This document shows positions 1 to 8,439 of a stretch of 64,000 nucleotides of DNA, piece after piece (position 1 is the first letter of the stretch; each line of letters begins with the position of its first letter). The notes below the pieces were generated by a model. It did not search any database, was not told the origin of the DNA, and saw nothing but the letters and a program-made list of their open reading frames with translations. This stretch comes from Pseudomonadota bacterium (GTDB lineage Bacteria > Pseudomonadota > Gammaproteobacteria > Burkholderiales > Burkholderiaceae_C). The position numbers and the translations under genes were made by a program. Where the stretch lies: assembly GCA_021808525.1 (NCBI GenBank), contig JAKBBK010000009.1:1-64000 (forward strand), written 5' to 3'.

Positions 1-7
1 CAGTTAC

Positions 8-122
8 GCCTGATGACCATAGCGAGGTGGAACCACTCCTTCCCATCCCGAACAGGACCGTGAAACGCCTCAGCGCCGATGATAGTGCGCATTCGCGTGT
101 GAAAGTAGGACATCGTCAGGCT
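8..122 (+). rRNA. rrf: 5S ribosomal RNA
   Basis: The stretch carries the conserved 5S core (ATAGCGAGGTGGAACCACTC, CCCGAACAGGACCGTGAAAC, GCCGATGATAGTGC, GTGTGAAAGTAGG). The first bases (GCCTGA) pair with the last (TCAGGC) to close the terminal helix. The sequence is of the betaproteobacterial type. Since 5S is the last gene of a typical rRNA operon, 16S and 23S genes presumably lie just left of the window. The exact ends are uncertain by one or two bases. Confidence 0.95.
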
Positions 123-150
123 CCCCTTTTCCCCCTCTGGGGAAATTCAA

Positions 151-179
151 GCCCGGTTACGCGAGTAACCGGGCTTTTG
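151..179 (+). terminator. rho-independent terminator of the rRNA operon
   Basis: A perfect 10-bp stem, GCCCGGTTAC with GTAACCGGGC, encloses the loop GCGA and is followed directly by TTTTGT. It lies 30 bases after the 5S gene and before the dusA start. Confidence 0.9.
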
Positions 180-252
180 TCTTTGGGCCGTCGCGGGCGT
201 CGCGACCAGGCTCGAATTCGCGTATTGCGCGTATCGCGCGAAAAGATTCTCC

Positions 253-1260
253 GTGCACACCCGAACCGCCTCCGAACCCCCGGGCAGCGCATGGCGCCTG
301 TGCGTGGCGCCGATGCTGGACTGGACCGACCGGCATTGCCGCTATTTCCACCGGCAGCTCAGCCGGGGTGCGCGCCTGTACACCGAAATGGTCACCACCG
401 GCGCGCTGCTGCACGGCGACCAGGCGCGGCATCTGGATTTCGATCCGGCCGAGCATCCCGTGGCCCTGCAGCTCGGGGGCAGCGAGCCCTCCGACCTCGC
501 CGCCTGCGCGCGCCTGGCCCAGCGCTGGGGCTACGCGGAGGTGAACCTGAATTGCGGTTGCCCCAGCCCCCGGGTGCAGCGGGGGGCCTTCGGCGCGTGC
601 CTGATGGGCGAAGCGGCGCTGGTGCGCGACTGCGTGGCCGCCATGCGCGACGCCGTGGGCGATGCGCTGCCCGTGACGGTCAAGCACCGCATCGGCATCG
701 ACCGCATCGAGGACTACGGATTCATGCGGGATTTCGTCGGCACGGTGGCCGAGGGCGGCTGCCGCCTGTTCATCGTGCATGCCCGCAACGCCTGGCTGGA
801 CGGATTGAGCCCGAAGGACAATCGCGAGGTTCCGCCGCTGCGCTATGAACTGGTCTACCAGCTCAAGCGCGAGTTCCCCAGCCTGGGCATCGTGCTCAAC
901 GGCGGAGTGCGCGACGATGCGGCCGTGCGCGAGCATCTCGCGCGGGTCGATGGCGTGATGGTCGGCCGGGAAGCCTATCAGCGCCCCTGGTGGCTGGCCA
1001 GCTGGGACCGCGAACACCTCGGCGCGGCAGAAGGCGGGCCGCGCAGTCCGGAGCAGGTCGAGGCGGCGATGCGCGCCTACTGCGAGCGCATGGCGCAGCT
1101 GGGCGTGCCCCCCTTTGCCGTGGTGCGCCACATGCTGGGCCTGTGGAAGGGGGCCTCCGGGGCGCGTCTGTGGCGCCAGGCGCTGAGCGAGCCCCGGCAT
1201 CGGCGCCTGCCCGCCGACGAGTTGTTCTCCATCGCCTCGCAGGCGCGGCTCGCCGCCTGA
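253..1260 (+). CDS. dusA: tRNA-dihydrouridine synthase A
   Basis: This flavoenzyme reduces uridine to dihydrouridine in the D-loop of tRNAs, using FMN and NADPH in the cytoplasm. The 335-residue protein has the DusA-type motifs APMLDWTDRH (residues 19-28), TEMVTTG (44-50) and NCGCPSPRVQ (100-109), with C103 as the expected catalytic cysteine, then FGACLMG and KHRIGID. These match the DusA branch better than DusB or DusC. The start is a GTG codon at 253 that gives the usual family length. No partner gene follows on this strand. The next gene, a small regulator, is on the opposite strand and ends 24 bp downstream. Confidence 0.93.
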   Translation: MHTRTASEPPGSAWRLCVAPMLDWTDRHCRYFHRQLSRGARLYTEMVTTGALLHGDQARHLDFDPAEHPVALQLGGSEPSDLAACARLAQRWGYAEVNLNCGCPSPRVQRGAFGACLMGEAALVRDCVAAMRDAVGDALPVTVKHRIGIDRIEDYGFMRDFVGTVAEGGCRLFIVHARNAWLDGLSPKDNREVPPLRYELVYQLKREFPSLGIVLNGGVRDDAAVREHLARVDGVMVGREAYQRPWWLASWDREHLGAAEGGPRSPEQVEAAMRAYCERMAQLGVPPFAVVRHMLGLWKGASGARLWRQALSEPRHRRLPADELFSIASQARLAA

Positions 1261-1284
1261 GTCCGCGCGGCGCCGCAGCCTCGT

Positions 1285-1521
1285 TCAGCGCTCGACGTCG
1301 TCGAGGCCGGGCTGCGCGCGCGGCCCGGGCAGGGCGTCGCGCACATGCTCCAGGGATTCGCCGGGTTGCCAGGGCCGCCCCAGGCGCTGCTCGATGTACT
1401 CGCGGATCAGGCGACGCACCACCTGCGAGGGGGTCTGGTCCTCGCGTGCGCACAAATGCTCGAACACCTCCTTCTTGCGAGGGTCGATGAGCACGGTCAG
1501 GCGAGTGGTTCGTTGTTCCAT
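1285..1521 (-). CDS. ribbon-helix-helix (CopG/Arc-type) regulator
   Basis: This is a 78-residue basic protein. Residues 4-10 (RTTRLTV) look like the DNA-contacting beta ribbon, and residues 13-45 (PRKKEVFEHLCAREDQTPSQ onward to YIEQ) look like the two helices of a ribbon-helix-helix repressor; the remaining tail is proline-rich. An in-frame upstream start would run through the intergenic palindrome, so the ATG at 1521 is preferred. It is transcribed away from the hyf-like operon, and a perfect palindrome at 1545-1563 lies between the two starts. This suggests an autoregulator that also controls the operon. A possible -10 hexamer (TACAAT, minus strand, 1529-1534) would give an almost leaderless mRNA. 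The effector and exact target are not visible. It has no toxin partner, so I do not call it an antitoxin. Confidence 0.75.
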   Translation of the reverse strand: MEQRTTRLTVLIDPRKKEVFEHLCAREDQTPSQVVRRLIREYIEQRLGRPWQPGESLEHVRDALPGPRAQPGLDDVER

Positions 1522-1544
1522 GGGCCCAATTGTATTAGCATGAC

Positions 1545-1563
1545 ATGCACATTGCATGTGCAT
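1545..1563. promoter_or_regulatory. 19-bp palindromic operator candidate
   Basis: ATGCACATTGCATGTGCAT is a perfect inverted repeat: 8-bp arms around a TGC centre. It lies in the 64-bp space between the divergent starts of the ribbon-helix-helix gene (1521) and hyfB (1586). Two-fold operators of this size and position are typical for small ribbon-helix-helix repressors. Binding is inferred, not shown. Confidence 0.6.
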
Positions 1564-1585
1564 TGTGTATGCAGCCAACGCCACC

Positions 1586-3631
1586 ATGGGCCCCCTGAAC
1601 TCCGTGCCGCTGCTGGGCCTGGCGCTCGGCATCGCCGGGGCCTGGGTGCTGGTCGGGCTGGCCGCGCTGTGGCGACCTCATTCCACCCGCTGGGTGGCCT
1701 TGCGGGTGTTCCCGCTGGGTGCCTTGCTGTGCGCGGCCATGGCCCTGCTGGGCCTGCTGGGGGTGTTCGCGGCTCCGCGGGAGCTGGCCCTGGCGCTGGG
1801 GGCCAGCGGCCTGGTGCTGCATTGGCGCCTGGATCCGCTGTCGGGATTTTTCCTGCTGCTGCTGGGCACTTCGGGCTTCGGCAGCACGGTGTTCGCCTGC
1901 GGCTATTTCCGCAAGGGCGAAGGGGCGCCTCCGGGGCAGATCGGCCTGCTGTACCACCTGTTCCTGGCCAGCATGACCCTGGTGCTGCTGGCGGCCGACG
2001 CTTTCGGTTTCCTGCTGGCCTGGGAGGCCATGGCCCTGGCTTCCTACCTGCTGGTGCTGACCCGCGACGATCTGCAGGAGGTGCGCGATGCCGGCTTCCT
2101 GTATTTGCTGATGGCCCACCTGGGCGCGCTGTGCCTGGTGGCGATGTTCGTGCTGCTGGCCCAGGCCCCGGGCGCCGCGGCACAGCCCGGGGCCTGGCTG
2201 CAGGGCCTGTCCTTCGCCTCCATGCGCCAGGCCGCGCCGGCGGGCTCCACGCTGGGGCTGGCCATGCTGCTGGCCGTGGTGGGCTTCGGCGCCAAGGCGG
2301 GCCTGCTGCCCCTGCATGCCTGGCTGCCCGAGGCGCACCCGGCGGCACCCTCGCCGGTGTCCGCGCTGATGAGTTCGGTGATGCTCAAGACCGCGCTGTA
2401 CGCCTTGCTGCGCGTGTCGCTGGACCTGCTGCACCTGGACAGCATGGCCTGGGGCGTGGCGCTGCTGCTGCTGGGCCTGGCCGGTGCCCTCATGGGGGTG
2501 CTGCAGGCGGCGGTGCAGGAGGACATGAAGCGCCTGCTGGCCTGGTCCTCGGTGGAGAACATGGGCCTGGCCTTCGCCGCGCTGGGCCTGGCGCTGGTGT
2601 TCCGCGCCGCGGGCATGCCGGCGCTGGCCGCGCTGGCGCTGGCGGCCATGCTGTTCCAGTTGCTGCACCACGCCATGGCCAAGAACCTGCTGTTCCTGGC
2701 CACCGGCTCGGTCATGCACGCCACCAGCCAGCGCAGCCTGGGCATGCTCGGCGGGCTGCTGCACAGCATGCCCTGGGTCGGCTGGAGCGCGCTGGTAGGC
2801 ACGCTGGCGATGGCCGGCCTTCCGCTGCTGGGGGGTTTTGTCGCCGAGTGGCTGCTGCTGCAGGCCTTCGTGCTGTCGCCCCACCTGCCGCAGCCACTGC
2901 TGGGCATGTTCGTCGCCCTGGGCGCGGCCATGCTGGTGCTGGTGGCCGCGCTGGCGGCCTTCGTGATGGTCAAGTTCTACGGCGTGGTGTTCCTGGGTCG
3001 CCCGCGCGAGCCCGCGCTGGCCCGCTCCGGGGCGCATGACGCCGGCCTCGCGCAACGCGCGGGTCTGGTGTTCCTGGCCGTGCTGTGCGTGTTGCCGGGG
3101 CTGTTTCCCGGGGTGGTGCTGCGCCTGGTGGCGCGTGCCGAGCAGCCCCTGCTGGGGCAGGTGGTGGCCTGGGGCGGGGGAATTTCGCGCCTGGCGCCCC
3201 TGTCCCCGCAGCGCGCCAGCTTCGACCCCCTGGCGCTGGTGGTGCTGGGCCTGGCGCTGACGGCCTGCGGCCTGCTGGCCGCGCATGCCTGGCGCGCCGC
3301 GCCGGCCCGCCGTGCGCCGGCCTGGGCCTGCGGGGAGGGGGCGATCAGCGCGCGCATGCAGGACAGCGCCGAGGGCTTCGGCCAGCCGGTACGGCGCCTG
3401 TTCGCGCCGCTATTCGACGTGCACAGCCAGGCCAGCGGGCCGGGGGAGCCTGCGCCACGCTACACCGAGCAGGTGCGCGACCCGCTGCGCACGCGCCTGT
3501 ACCAGCCCCTGGCCCTCGCCGTGCTGGGCCTGGCGCGGCGCGTGGGACGCCTGCAGCAGGTGGGCATGGCGGGCTACCTGCTCTACACCTTCGGCACCCT
3601 GCTGGTGCTGCTGTTGCTGGTGTTGCGCTGA
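1586..3631 (+). CDS. hyfB: HyfB-like proton-translocating antiporter subunit (NuoL family)
   Basis: This very hydrophobic 681-residue membrane protein belongs to the NuoL/M/N (Mrp-type antiporter) family and is close in length to E. coli HyfB (about 670). Family landmarks are the glutamate in LLAWEAMALAS (E147) and the lysine in GFGAKAGLLPLHAWLPEAHP (K237), both essential for proton translocation in complex I. An HAMAKNLLFLATG helix follows further on. ATG 1586 (MGPLNSVPLLG) is chosen. The earlier in-frame ATG at 1556 would lie inside the palindrome and adds a non-family leader. It is the first gene of a six-gene operon. It should form one of the two proton channels of the complex. Confidence 0.85.
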   Translation: MGPLNSVPLLGLALGIAGAWVLVGLAALWRPHSTRWVALRVFPLGALLCAAMALLGLLGVFAAPRELALALGASGLVLHWRLDPLSGFFLLLLGTSGFGSTVFACGYFRKGEGAPPGQIGLLYHLFLASMTLVLLAADAFGFLLAWEAMALASYLLVLTRDDLQEVRDAGFLYLLMAHLGALCLVAMFVLLAQAPGAAAQPGAWLQGLSFASMRQAAPAGSTLGLAMLLAVVGFGAKAGLLPLHAWLPEAHPAAPSPVSALMSSVMLKTALYALLRVSLDLLHLDSMAWGVALLLLGLAGALMGVLQAAVQEDMKRLLAWSSVENMGLAFAALGLALVFRAAGMPALAALALAAMLFQLLHHAMAKNLLFLATGSVMHATSQRSLGMLGGLLHSMPWVGWSALVGTLAMAGLPLLGGFVAEWLLLQAFVLSPHLPQPLLGMFVALGAAMLVLVAALAAFVMVKFYGVVFLGRPREPALARSGAHDAGLAQRAGLVFLAVLCVLPGLFPGVVLRLVARAEQPLLGQVVAWGGGISRLAPLSPQRASFDPLALVVLGLALTACGLLAAHAWRAAPARRAPAWACGEGAISARMQDSAEGFGQPVRRLFAPLFDVHSQASGPGEPAPRYTEQVRDPLRTRLYQPLALAVLGLARRVGRLQQVGMAGYLLYTFGTLLVLLLLVLR

Positions 3632-3647
3632 GCTGGAGCCCGCCGCG

Positions 3648-4610
3648 ATGGATTTCGTGCAATTCGCCGTCGAAGCCGCCACCCAGGTGCTCAGCGTGGC
3701 GGCGGCCTTGGCGCTGGCTCCGCTGCTGCTGGGCTGGGTGGCCCAGTGCAGGGCGTGGCTGTCCAATCGCCACGCGCCGCCGCTGGGCCAGCCTTACTGG
3801 CGCCTGCGCAAGCTGTGGCGCCGCCAGCCGGTGCTTCCCGAGGGTTCCAGCCCCTTGTTCCGGGCCGCGCCCTACGTGGTGCTGGGCTGCATGAGCGCGG
3901 CCGCCGCCATCATCCCCTCGCTGGGCGCGGGCCTGCCGCTGGCCTCGGTGGCCGACGCGATCGCCCTGGTCGGCCTGTTCGCCCTGGCGCGGGTGTTCCA
4001 GGCCCTGGCCGCGATGGACACCGGGACCGCCTTCGCCAGCCTGGGAGCTCGGCGCGAGATGATGCTGGGCTTCCTGGCCGAGCCTGCCTTGCTGATGGTG
4101 CTGTTCACCGCCTCGCAGTTCGCCGGCAGCACCCAGCTGCCGGCGCTGGCGCGGGCGCTGCATGATCACGGCCCGAGCATCCATCCCGGCCTGGCCTTCG
4201 GCGCCGTGGCCTTTGTCATGGTGCTGCTGGCCGAGAACGCGCGCCTGCCGGTGGACAACCCCAGCACCCACCTGGAGCTGACCATGATCCACGAGGCCAT
4301 GGTGCTCGAGTACTCGGGCCGCCACCTGGCGCTGATCGAATGGGCGCAGGCGCTCAAGCTCTACAACTACATGTGCATGGGCTTTGCCATGTTCGCGCCC
4401 TGGGGCATGGCCATGCCGGGGCAGGCGGCGGGCTGGCTGCTGCCCGCGCTGCCCGCGCTGCTGGCCAAGCTGGCCCTGGGCGGGGCGGGGGTGGCGCTGA
4501 TCGAGACCAGCAGCGCCAAGCTGCGCGTGTTCCGCGCGCCCGAATTCCTGGCCACGGCCTTCCTGCTGGCCGTGCTCGGCCTGTGGGTGGGCCTGATGCT
4601 GGAGCCCTGA
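3648..4610 (+). CDS. hyfC: HyfC-like membrane anchor subunit (NuoH family)
   Basis: The 320-residue protein has about eight hydrophobic helices and is the length of E. coli HyfC/HycD. The NuoH/ND1 signature is clear in the stretch starting at E196 (ENARLPVDNPSTHLE), followed by IHEAMVLEYSG. In complex I and group 4 hydrogenases this subunit couples the soluble electron-transfer arm to the membrane pumps. It lies 16 bp after hyfB and 3 bp before hyfE. The ATG at 3648 starts MDFVQFAVEAA, which matches family N termini. An open frame continues further upstream but only as a shadow inside hyfB. Confidence 0.86.
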   Translation: MDFVQFAVEAATQVLSVAAALALAPLLLGWVAQCRAWLSNRHAPPLGQPYWRLRKLWRRQPVLPEGSSPLFRAAPYVVLGCMSAAAAIIPSLGAGLPLASVADAIALVGLFALARVFQALAAMDTGTAFASLGARREMMLGFLAEPALLMVLFTASQFAGSTQLPALARALHDHGPSIHPGLAFGAVAFVMVLLAENARLPVDNPSTHLELTMIHEAMVLEYSGRHLALIEWAQALKLYNYMCMGFAMFAPWGMAMPGQAAGWLLPALPALLAKLALGGAGVALIETSSAKLRVFRAPEFLATAFLLAVLGLWVGLMLEP

Positions 4611-4613
4611 GCC

Positions 4614-5336
4614 ATGCAGCCCCTGGCCCCGATCCTCGCGCTGGCGCAACTGCCCGCGGCCCTGCAGGGCATTCACCTGTTCGCCGCGCTGTTGCTGCTG
4701 CTGTCCTTCGCCATGTTGTCGCAGCGCCGCGTGATGGGCCTGATCTGGCTGTTCGCCTGGCAGGGGGCGCTGCTCGCGGGCAGCTCCGTGCTGGTGGCCT
4801 GGAGCACCGGGCAGTCCGAGCTGTACGGCTCGGCGCTGCTGGCCCTGGTGCTCAAGGTGCTGGTGCTGCCCTGGGTGCTGCTGCGACTGACGCGGCGCCT
4901 GCACGCGCAATGGGACATCGAGCCCTTGCTGAACATCCCGGGCATGCAACTCATCGGCATGGCGCTGGTGCTGTTCGCCTTCGCGCTGGCGCAGCCGCTG
5001 GAGTCCCTGGCCCACGGCGCCACGCGCGGCCTGCTGGGCATCGCCATGGCGGTGGTGTTCCTGGCGCTGCTCATGATGATCAGCCGGCGCAACGCGATCG
5101 CGCAGGTGCTGGGCTTCCTGTCGCTGGAAAACGGCCTGCTGTTCGCCGCCACCGCGGCCACGCGCGGCATGCCCATGGTGGTCGAACTGGGCATCGGCCT
5201 GGACCTGCTGGTGGGGGTGTTCATCCTGGGCGTGTTCGTGCTGCGCATCCGCGAGCAGTTCGACAGCCTGGAGTTGCCCCAGGAAGCCGCGGCGGAGCCC
5301 GCCACCCGCCTGCCCGCCGCGAGCGAGGAGTCCTGA
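4614..5336 (+). CDS. hyfE: HyfE-like membrane subunit (NuoK-related)
   Basis: The 240-residue protein has about six or seven hydrophobic segments. It contains an acidic residue within a membrane stretch (FLSLENGLLFAATAA) and the motif VELGIGLDLLVGVFILGVF, both typical of HyfE/HycP proteins that extend the NuoK fold. It is slightly longer than E. coli HyfE (about 216) because of an alanine- and glutamate-rich cytoplasmic tail. It starts 3 bp after hyfC and ends 2 bp before hyfF, so the genes are almost certainly translated together. Confidence 0.83.
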   Translation: MQPLAPILALAQLPAALQGIHLFAALLLLLSFAMLSQRRVMGLIWLFAWQGALLAGSSVLVAWSTGQSELYGSALLALVLKVLVLPWVLLRLTRRLHAQWDIEPLLNIPGMQLIGMALVLFAFALAQPLESLAHGATRGLLGIAMAVVFLALLMMISRRNAIAQVLGFLSLENGLLFAATAATRGMPMVVELGIGLDLLVGVFILGVFVLRIREQFDSLELPQEAAAEPATRLPAASEES

Positions 5337-5338
5337 GC

Positions 5339-6832
5339 ATGGGAGGGTCTTCCTGGTTCGCCTACCTGCCGGCGGCGGTGCTGGCGCTGCCCCTGGTGGG
5401 GGCGGCCATGCTGGGCTGGCTGGGCCTGCGGCGCGGCGCCGAATACCTGAACCTGGCCTTCAGCGTGCTGGGTTTCGCGCTGGCCTGCCTGCTGGGCCTG
5501 GCGGTCGCGCTGGGCGGGCCGCTGCTGGCGCTGGGCCAGCAGTTGTACGCGGATGCGCTGAACACCTACCTGGTGCTGCTGACCACCTTCGTGGCGGCCG
5601 GCACCGCCGCCTTCTCGGTGCCCTACATGCGCGTGGAGCAGGCCGCCGGCCGTCTGGGCGGGCAGCGCCTTCGCCTGTACCACGGCATGTTCCAGCTGTT
5701 CGTGTTCACCATGCTGCTGGCGCTGCTGAGCAACAACCTGGGTCTGCTGTGGGTGGCGATGGAGGCGGCCACGCTGGCCACCGTGTTGCTGGTGTCGCTG
5801 TACCGCAGTCCCGCCGGCCTGCAGGCGGCGTGGAAGTACTTCATCCTGTGCGGCGTGGGCCTGGCCCTGGCGCTGTTCGGCACCGTGCTGGTCTATGCGG
5901 CGGCCGAGCGCGTGCTGGGCGGGCAGGGCGCGCAGGCGCTGCTGTGGACCCGGCTGGCCGCGGCGCGTGGCGCGCTGGCCCCGGCGGCGATGAGCGTGGC
6001 CTTCGTGTTCGTGCTCGTGGGCTACGGCACCAAGGTGGGACTGGTGCCCCTGCACAGCTGGCTGCCCGACGCCCATGCCGAGGGGCCGACCCCGGTGTCG
6101 GCCGTGCTTTCCGGGCTGTTGCTCAACGTGGCCCTGTACGCGGTGCTGCGCATGCGGGTGCTGGTCGAGGGCAGCGTGCACGCGGCCTGGCCGGGCCTGC
6201 TGCTGCAGGGTTTCGGCCTGCTCTCGGTGTTGACCGCCTCGCTGCTGCTGTGGCGCCAGAAGGACGCCAAGCGGCTGTTCGCCTGGTCGTCCATCGAGCA
6301 CATGGGCCTGGCCAGCTTCGGCTTCGGCCTGGGCACGCCCCTGGCGAGTTTCGCGGCGCTGCTGCACCTGAGCGTGCATGCGCTGACCAAGAGCGCGATC
6401 TTTTTCAGCGTGGGGCATGCGTCGCAAAAGGCCGGCTCGCCGCGCCTGGACGACATCCGCGGCCTGCGCGCCCGCTCGCCCGCGCTGGGATGGCTGTTGC
6501 TGCTGGGGGCGCTGGCCATCGTCGGCCTGCCGCCCTTCGGCGTGTTCACCAGTGAATTCCTGATCCTGGGCAGTGCCTTGCAGACGGCGCCATGGAGCGT
6601 GGCGCCCCTGCTGCTGGGCCTGCTGGTGGCGCTGGCCGCGGTGCTGTGGCGGGTGCAGGCCATGGTGTTCGGGCGCGAGCAGGAGCCTCGTCTGCGCAGC
6701 CTGCCGCAGCGTCCCTGGCTGGCGCCGGCCTGGCTGCACCTGGGCCTGGTGCTGTTGCTGGGCTTGTGGATCCCGGGCCTGCTGGCGCAGGCCTGGCGTG
6801 CCGCGGCCCTGGTGCTGGGGAGCCCGACATGA
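5339..6832 (+). CDS. hyfF: HyfF-like proton-translocating antiporter subunit (NuoM/N family)
   Basis: The 497-residue hydrophobic protein is the second antiporter-like subunit of the operon. It has the conserved glutamate in VAMEAATLATVLLV (E142) and lysine in GYGTKVGLVPLHSWLPDAHA (K232), then RLFAWSSIEHMGL. The ATG at 5339 is 2 bp after the hyfE stop, and its TGA overlaps the hyfG ATG. The third antiporter found in E. coli hydrogenase-4 (HyfD) is absent here. With hyfB this would give two proton channels. Confidence 0.85.
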   Translation: MGGSSWFAYLPAAVLALPLVGAAMLGWLGLRRGAEYLNLAFSVLGFALACLLGLAVALGGPLLALGQQLYADALNTYLVLLTTFVAAGTAAFSVPYMRVEQAAGRLGGQRLRLYHGMFQLFVFTMLLALLSNNLGLLWVAMEAATLATVLLVSLYRSPAGLQAAWKYFILCGVGLALALFGTVLVYAAAERVLGGQGAQALLWTRLAAARGALAPAAMSVAFVFVLVGYGTKVGLVPLHSWLPDAHAEGPTPVSAVLSGLLLNVALYAVLRMRVLVEGSVHAAWPGLLLQGFGLLSVLTASLLLWRQKDAKRLFAWSSIEHMGLASFGFGLGTPLASFAALLHLSVHALTKSAIFFSVGHASQKAGSPRLDDIRGLRARSPALGWLLLLGALAIVGLPPFGVFTSEFLILGSALQTAPWSVAPLLLGLLVALAAVLWRVQAMVFGREQEPRLRSLPQRPWLAPAWLHLGLVLLLGLWIPGLLAQAWRAAALVLGSPT

Positions 6833-8412
6833 GCCGCGGCGCGATCGCCTCGGACGCCCGCGCCTGGGAAGGCCTGGGCCTGCGGCTCGAGGCCGCGGAC
6901 GTGGATGCGCTGCAATGGGCCGAGCTGGCCCGGCGCATGCACGAGCGCGGCGCGCGACTGCTCAGCCTGTGGGGCGAGCAGTGGGGGCCGGCCCTGCCGC
7001 GCGGGCCTGCGCCCGGCTCCGACCAGGCAGCCGCGAGCGGCTTCGCCGTGCTCGCGCTGTGGCTGCACGAGCAGGGCCTGCAACTCGCCGGCTTGCGGCT
7101 TCCACCCAGCCTGCTGTATCCCGGCCTGCACGAGGCCTTCCCCGTGGCGTCGCGCCTGCAGCGCGCCTTGCGCGACCTGCTCGGACCCCAGGCGCAGGGC
7201 ATGGATCCGCGCCCGTGGTTGCGCCACGGCGCCTGGCCCGCCGACTGGCAGCCCCTGCGCGCCGGCGCGGGAGAGCGCCCGCCGGCGCCGCCGCCCGAGG
7301 CCTACGCCTACGTGCCGGTGCAGGGGCGCGGGGTGCACGAGATCGGCGTGGGTCCCGTGCACGCCGGCATCATCGAGCCGGGCCAGTTCCGCTTCTCGGT
7401 GCTGGGCGAACAGGTGCTGCGCCTGGAGCAGCGCCTGGGCTGGACCCACAAGGGCGTGGCAAGGCTGCTGCGCGGGCGCGACGCCGAGGGCACCGTGCGC
7501 CTGGGCGCGCGCCTCAGCGGAGACAGCACGGTGGCCGGGGCCTGGGCCACCTGCATGGCCCTGGAGAGCGCCGCGGGGGTGGAGATTCCGCGCCGGGCGC
7601 TGTGGCTGCGCGCGCTGCTGCTCGAGCGCGAACGCATCGCCAACCACCTGGGGGATATCGGCGCCATCGCGGGCGACACCGGGCTGGCCTTCGGCCTTTC
7701 GCAGTTCTCCCTGCTCAAGGAGCAGGTGCTGCGCGCGAACCTGCGGGCCTTCGGCGCGCGCTGGCCGATGGACGCGCTGTGCCCGGGGGGCGTGCGCTGC
7801 GATCCCGGCGAGCAGGCGCTGCGCGAACTCGACGAACAATGCCTGAGCCTGCGCGCCGACGCGCGGGTGCTGCTGGCGGCCTTCGAACAGCACGCCGGCC
7901 TGCAGGACCGACTGCGCGGCACCGGGCGGGTGGAGCCCGAACTGGCGCGCGGCCTGGGCATGCTGGGGCTGGCCGGGCGCGCCAGCGGGCAGGCGCTGGA
8001 CCTGCGCGCGCGCATGGCGCCCTACGATCGCCTGGAGCTGCGCGTTGCCGTGCACGCGGGCGGCGACGTGGCCGCGCGCGTGGCCCAGCGCTTCGACGAA
8101 CTGTTCGAGTCCTTGCGCCTGTGTCGCGAATGGCTGCGCACCCTGCCCGAGGGAGCCCTGCGCGCGGCCTGGCCGGAACAAGCCACGGCCTGTGCGGGCG
8201 GGTGGGCGCTGGGCCTGGTCGAGGGCTGGCGCGGCCCCGTGCTGGTGGCGCTGCGCATGGGCGGCGACGGAAGGGTCGAGCAGGCGCATGCGCACGATCC
8301 CTCGTGGCAGAACTGGCCGGCGGTGGAATGGGCCGCGGCCCGCGACATCGTGGCCGATTTTCCCTTGATCAACAAGTCCTTCAACCTGTCCTACTCAGGG
8401 CACGACGGTTGA
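6829..8412 (+). CDS. hyfG: HyfG-like large subunit lacking all NiFe-ligand cysteines
   Basis: The 527-residue protein has a degenerate NuoC-like N-terminal part (about 1-155) and a NuoD/[NiFe]-hydrogenase large-subunit part (about 160-527). Real group 4 hydrogenases have RxCGxC near the start of this domain and DPCxxC near its end. Here the matching places read RLSGDS (228-233; cysteines replaced by S230 and S233) and NLSYSG (519-524; replaced by S521 and G524). The surrounding family sequence is well kept (IPRRALWLRALLLERERI, DFPLINKSFN). A NiFe site therefore cannot form as in hydrogenases. This defines the Ehr class of complexes. Its start overlaps the hyfF stop (ATGA). Substrate and electron partner are unknown. 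Confidence 0.88.
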   Translation: MSRGAIASDARAWEGLGLRLEAADVDALQWAELARRMHERGARLLSLWGEQWGPALPRGPAPGSDQAAASGFAVLALWLHEQGLQLAGLRLPPSLLYPGLHEAFPVASRLQRALRDLLGPQAQGMDPRPWLRHGAWPADWQPLRAGAGERPPAPPPEAYAYVPVQGRGVHEIGVGPVHAGIIEPGQFRFSVLGEQVLRLEQRLGWTHKGVARLLRGRDAEGTVRLGARLSGDSTVAGAWATCMALESAAGVEIPRRALWLRALLLERERIANHLGDIGAIAGDTGLAFGLSQFSLLKEQVLRANLRAFGARWPMDALCPGGVRCDPGEQALRELDEQCLSLRADARVLLAAFEQHAGLQDRLRGTGRVEPELARGLGMLGLAGRASGQALDLRARMAPYDRLELRVAVHAGGDVAARVAQRFDELFESLRLCREWLRTLPEGALRAAWPEQATACAGGWALGLVEGWRGPVLVALRMGGDGRVEQAHAHDPSWQNWPAVEWAAARDIVADFPLINKSFNLSYSGHDG

Positions 8413-8439
8413 GGGCTGCGCTTCCCGGGAGCCCCCACC

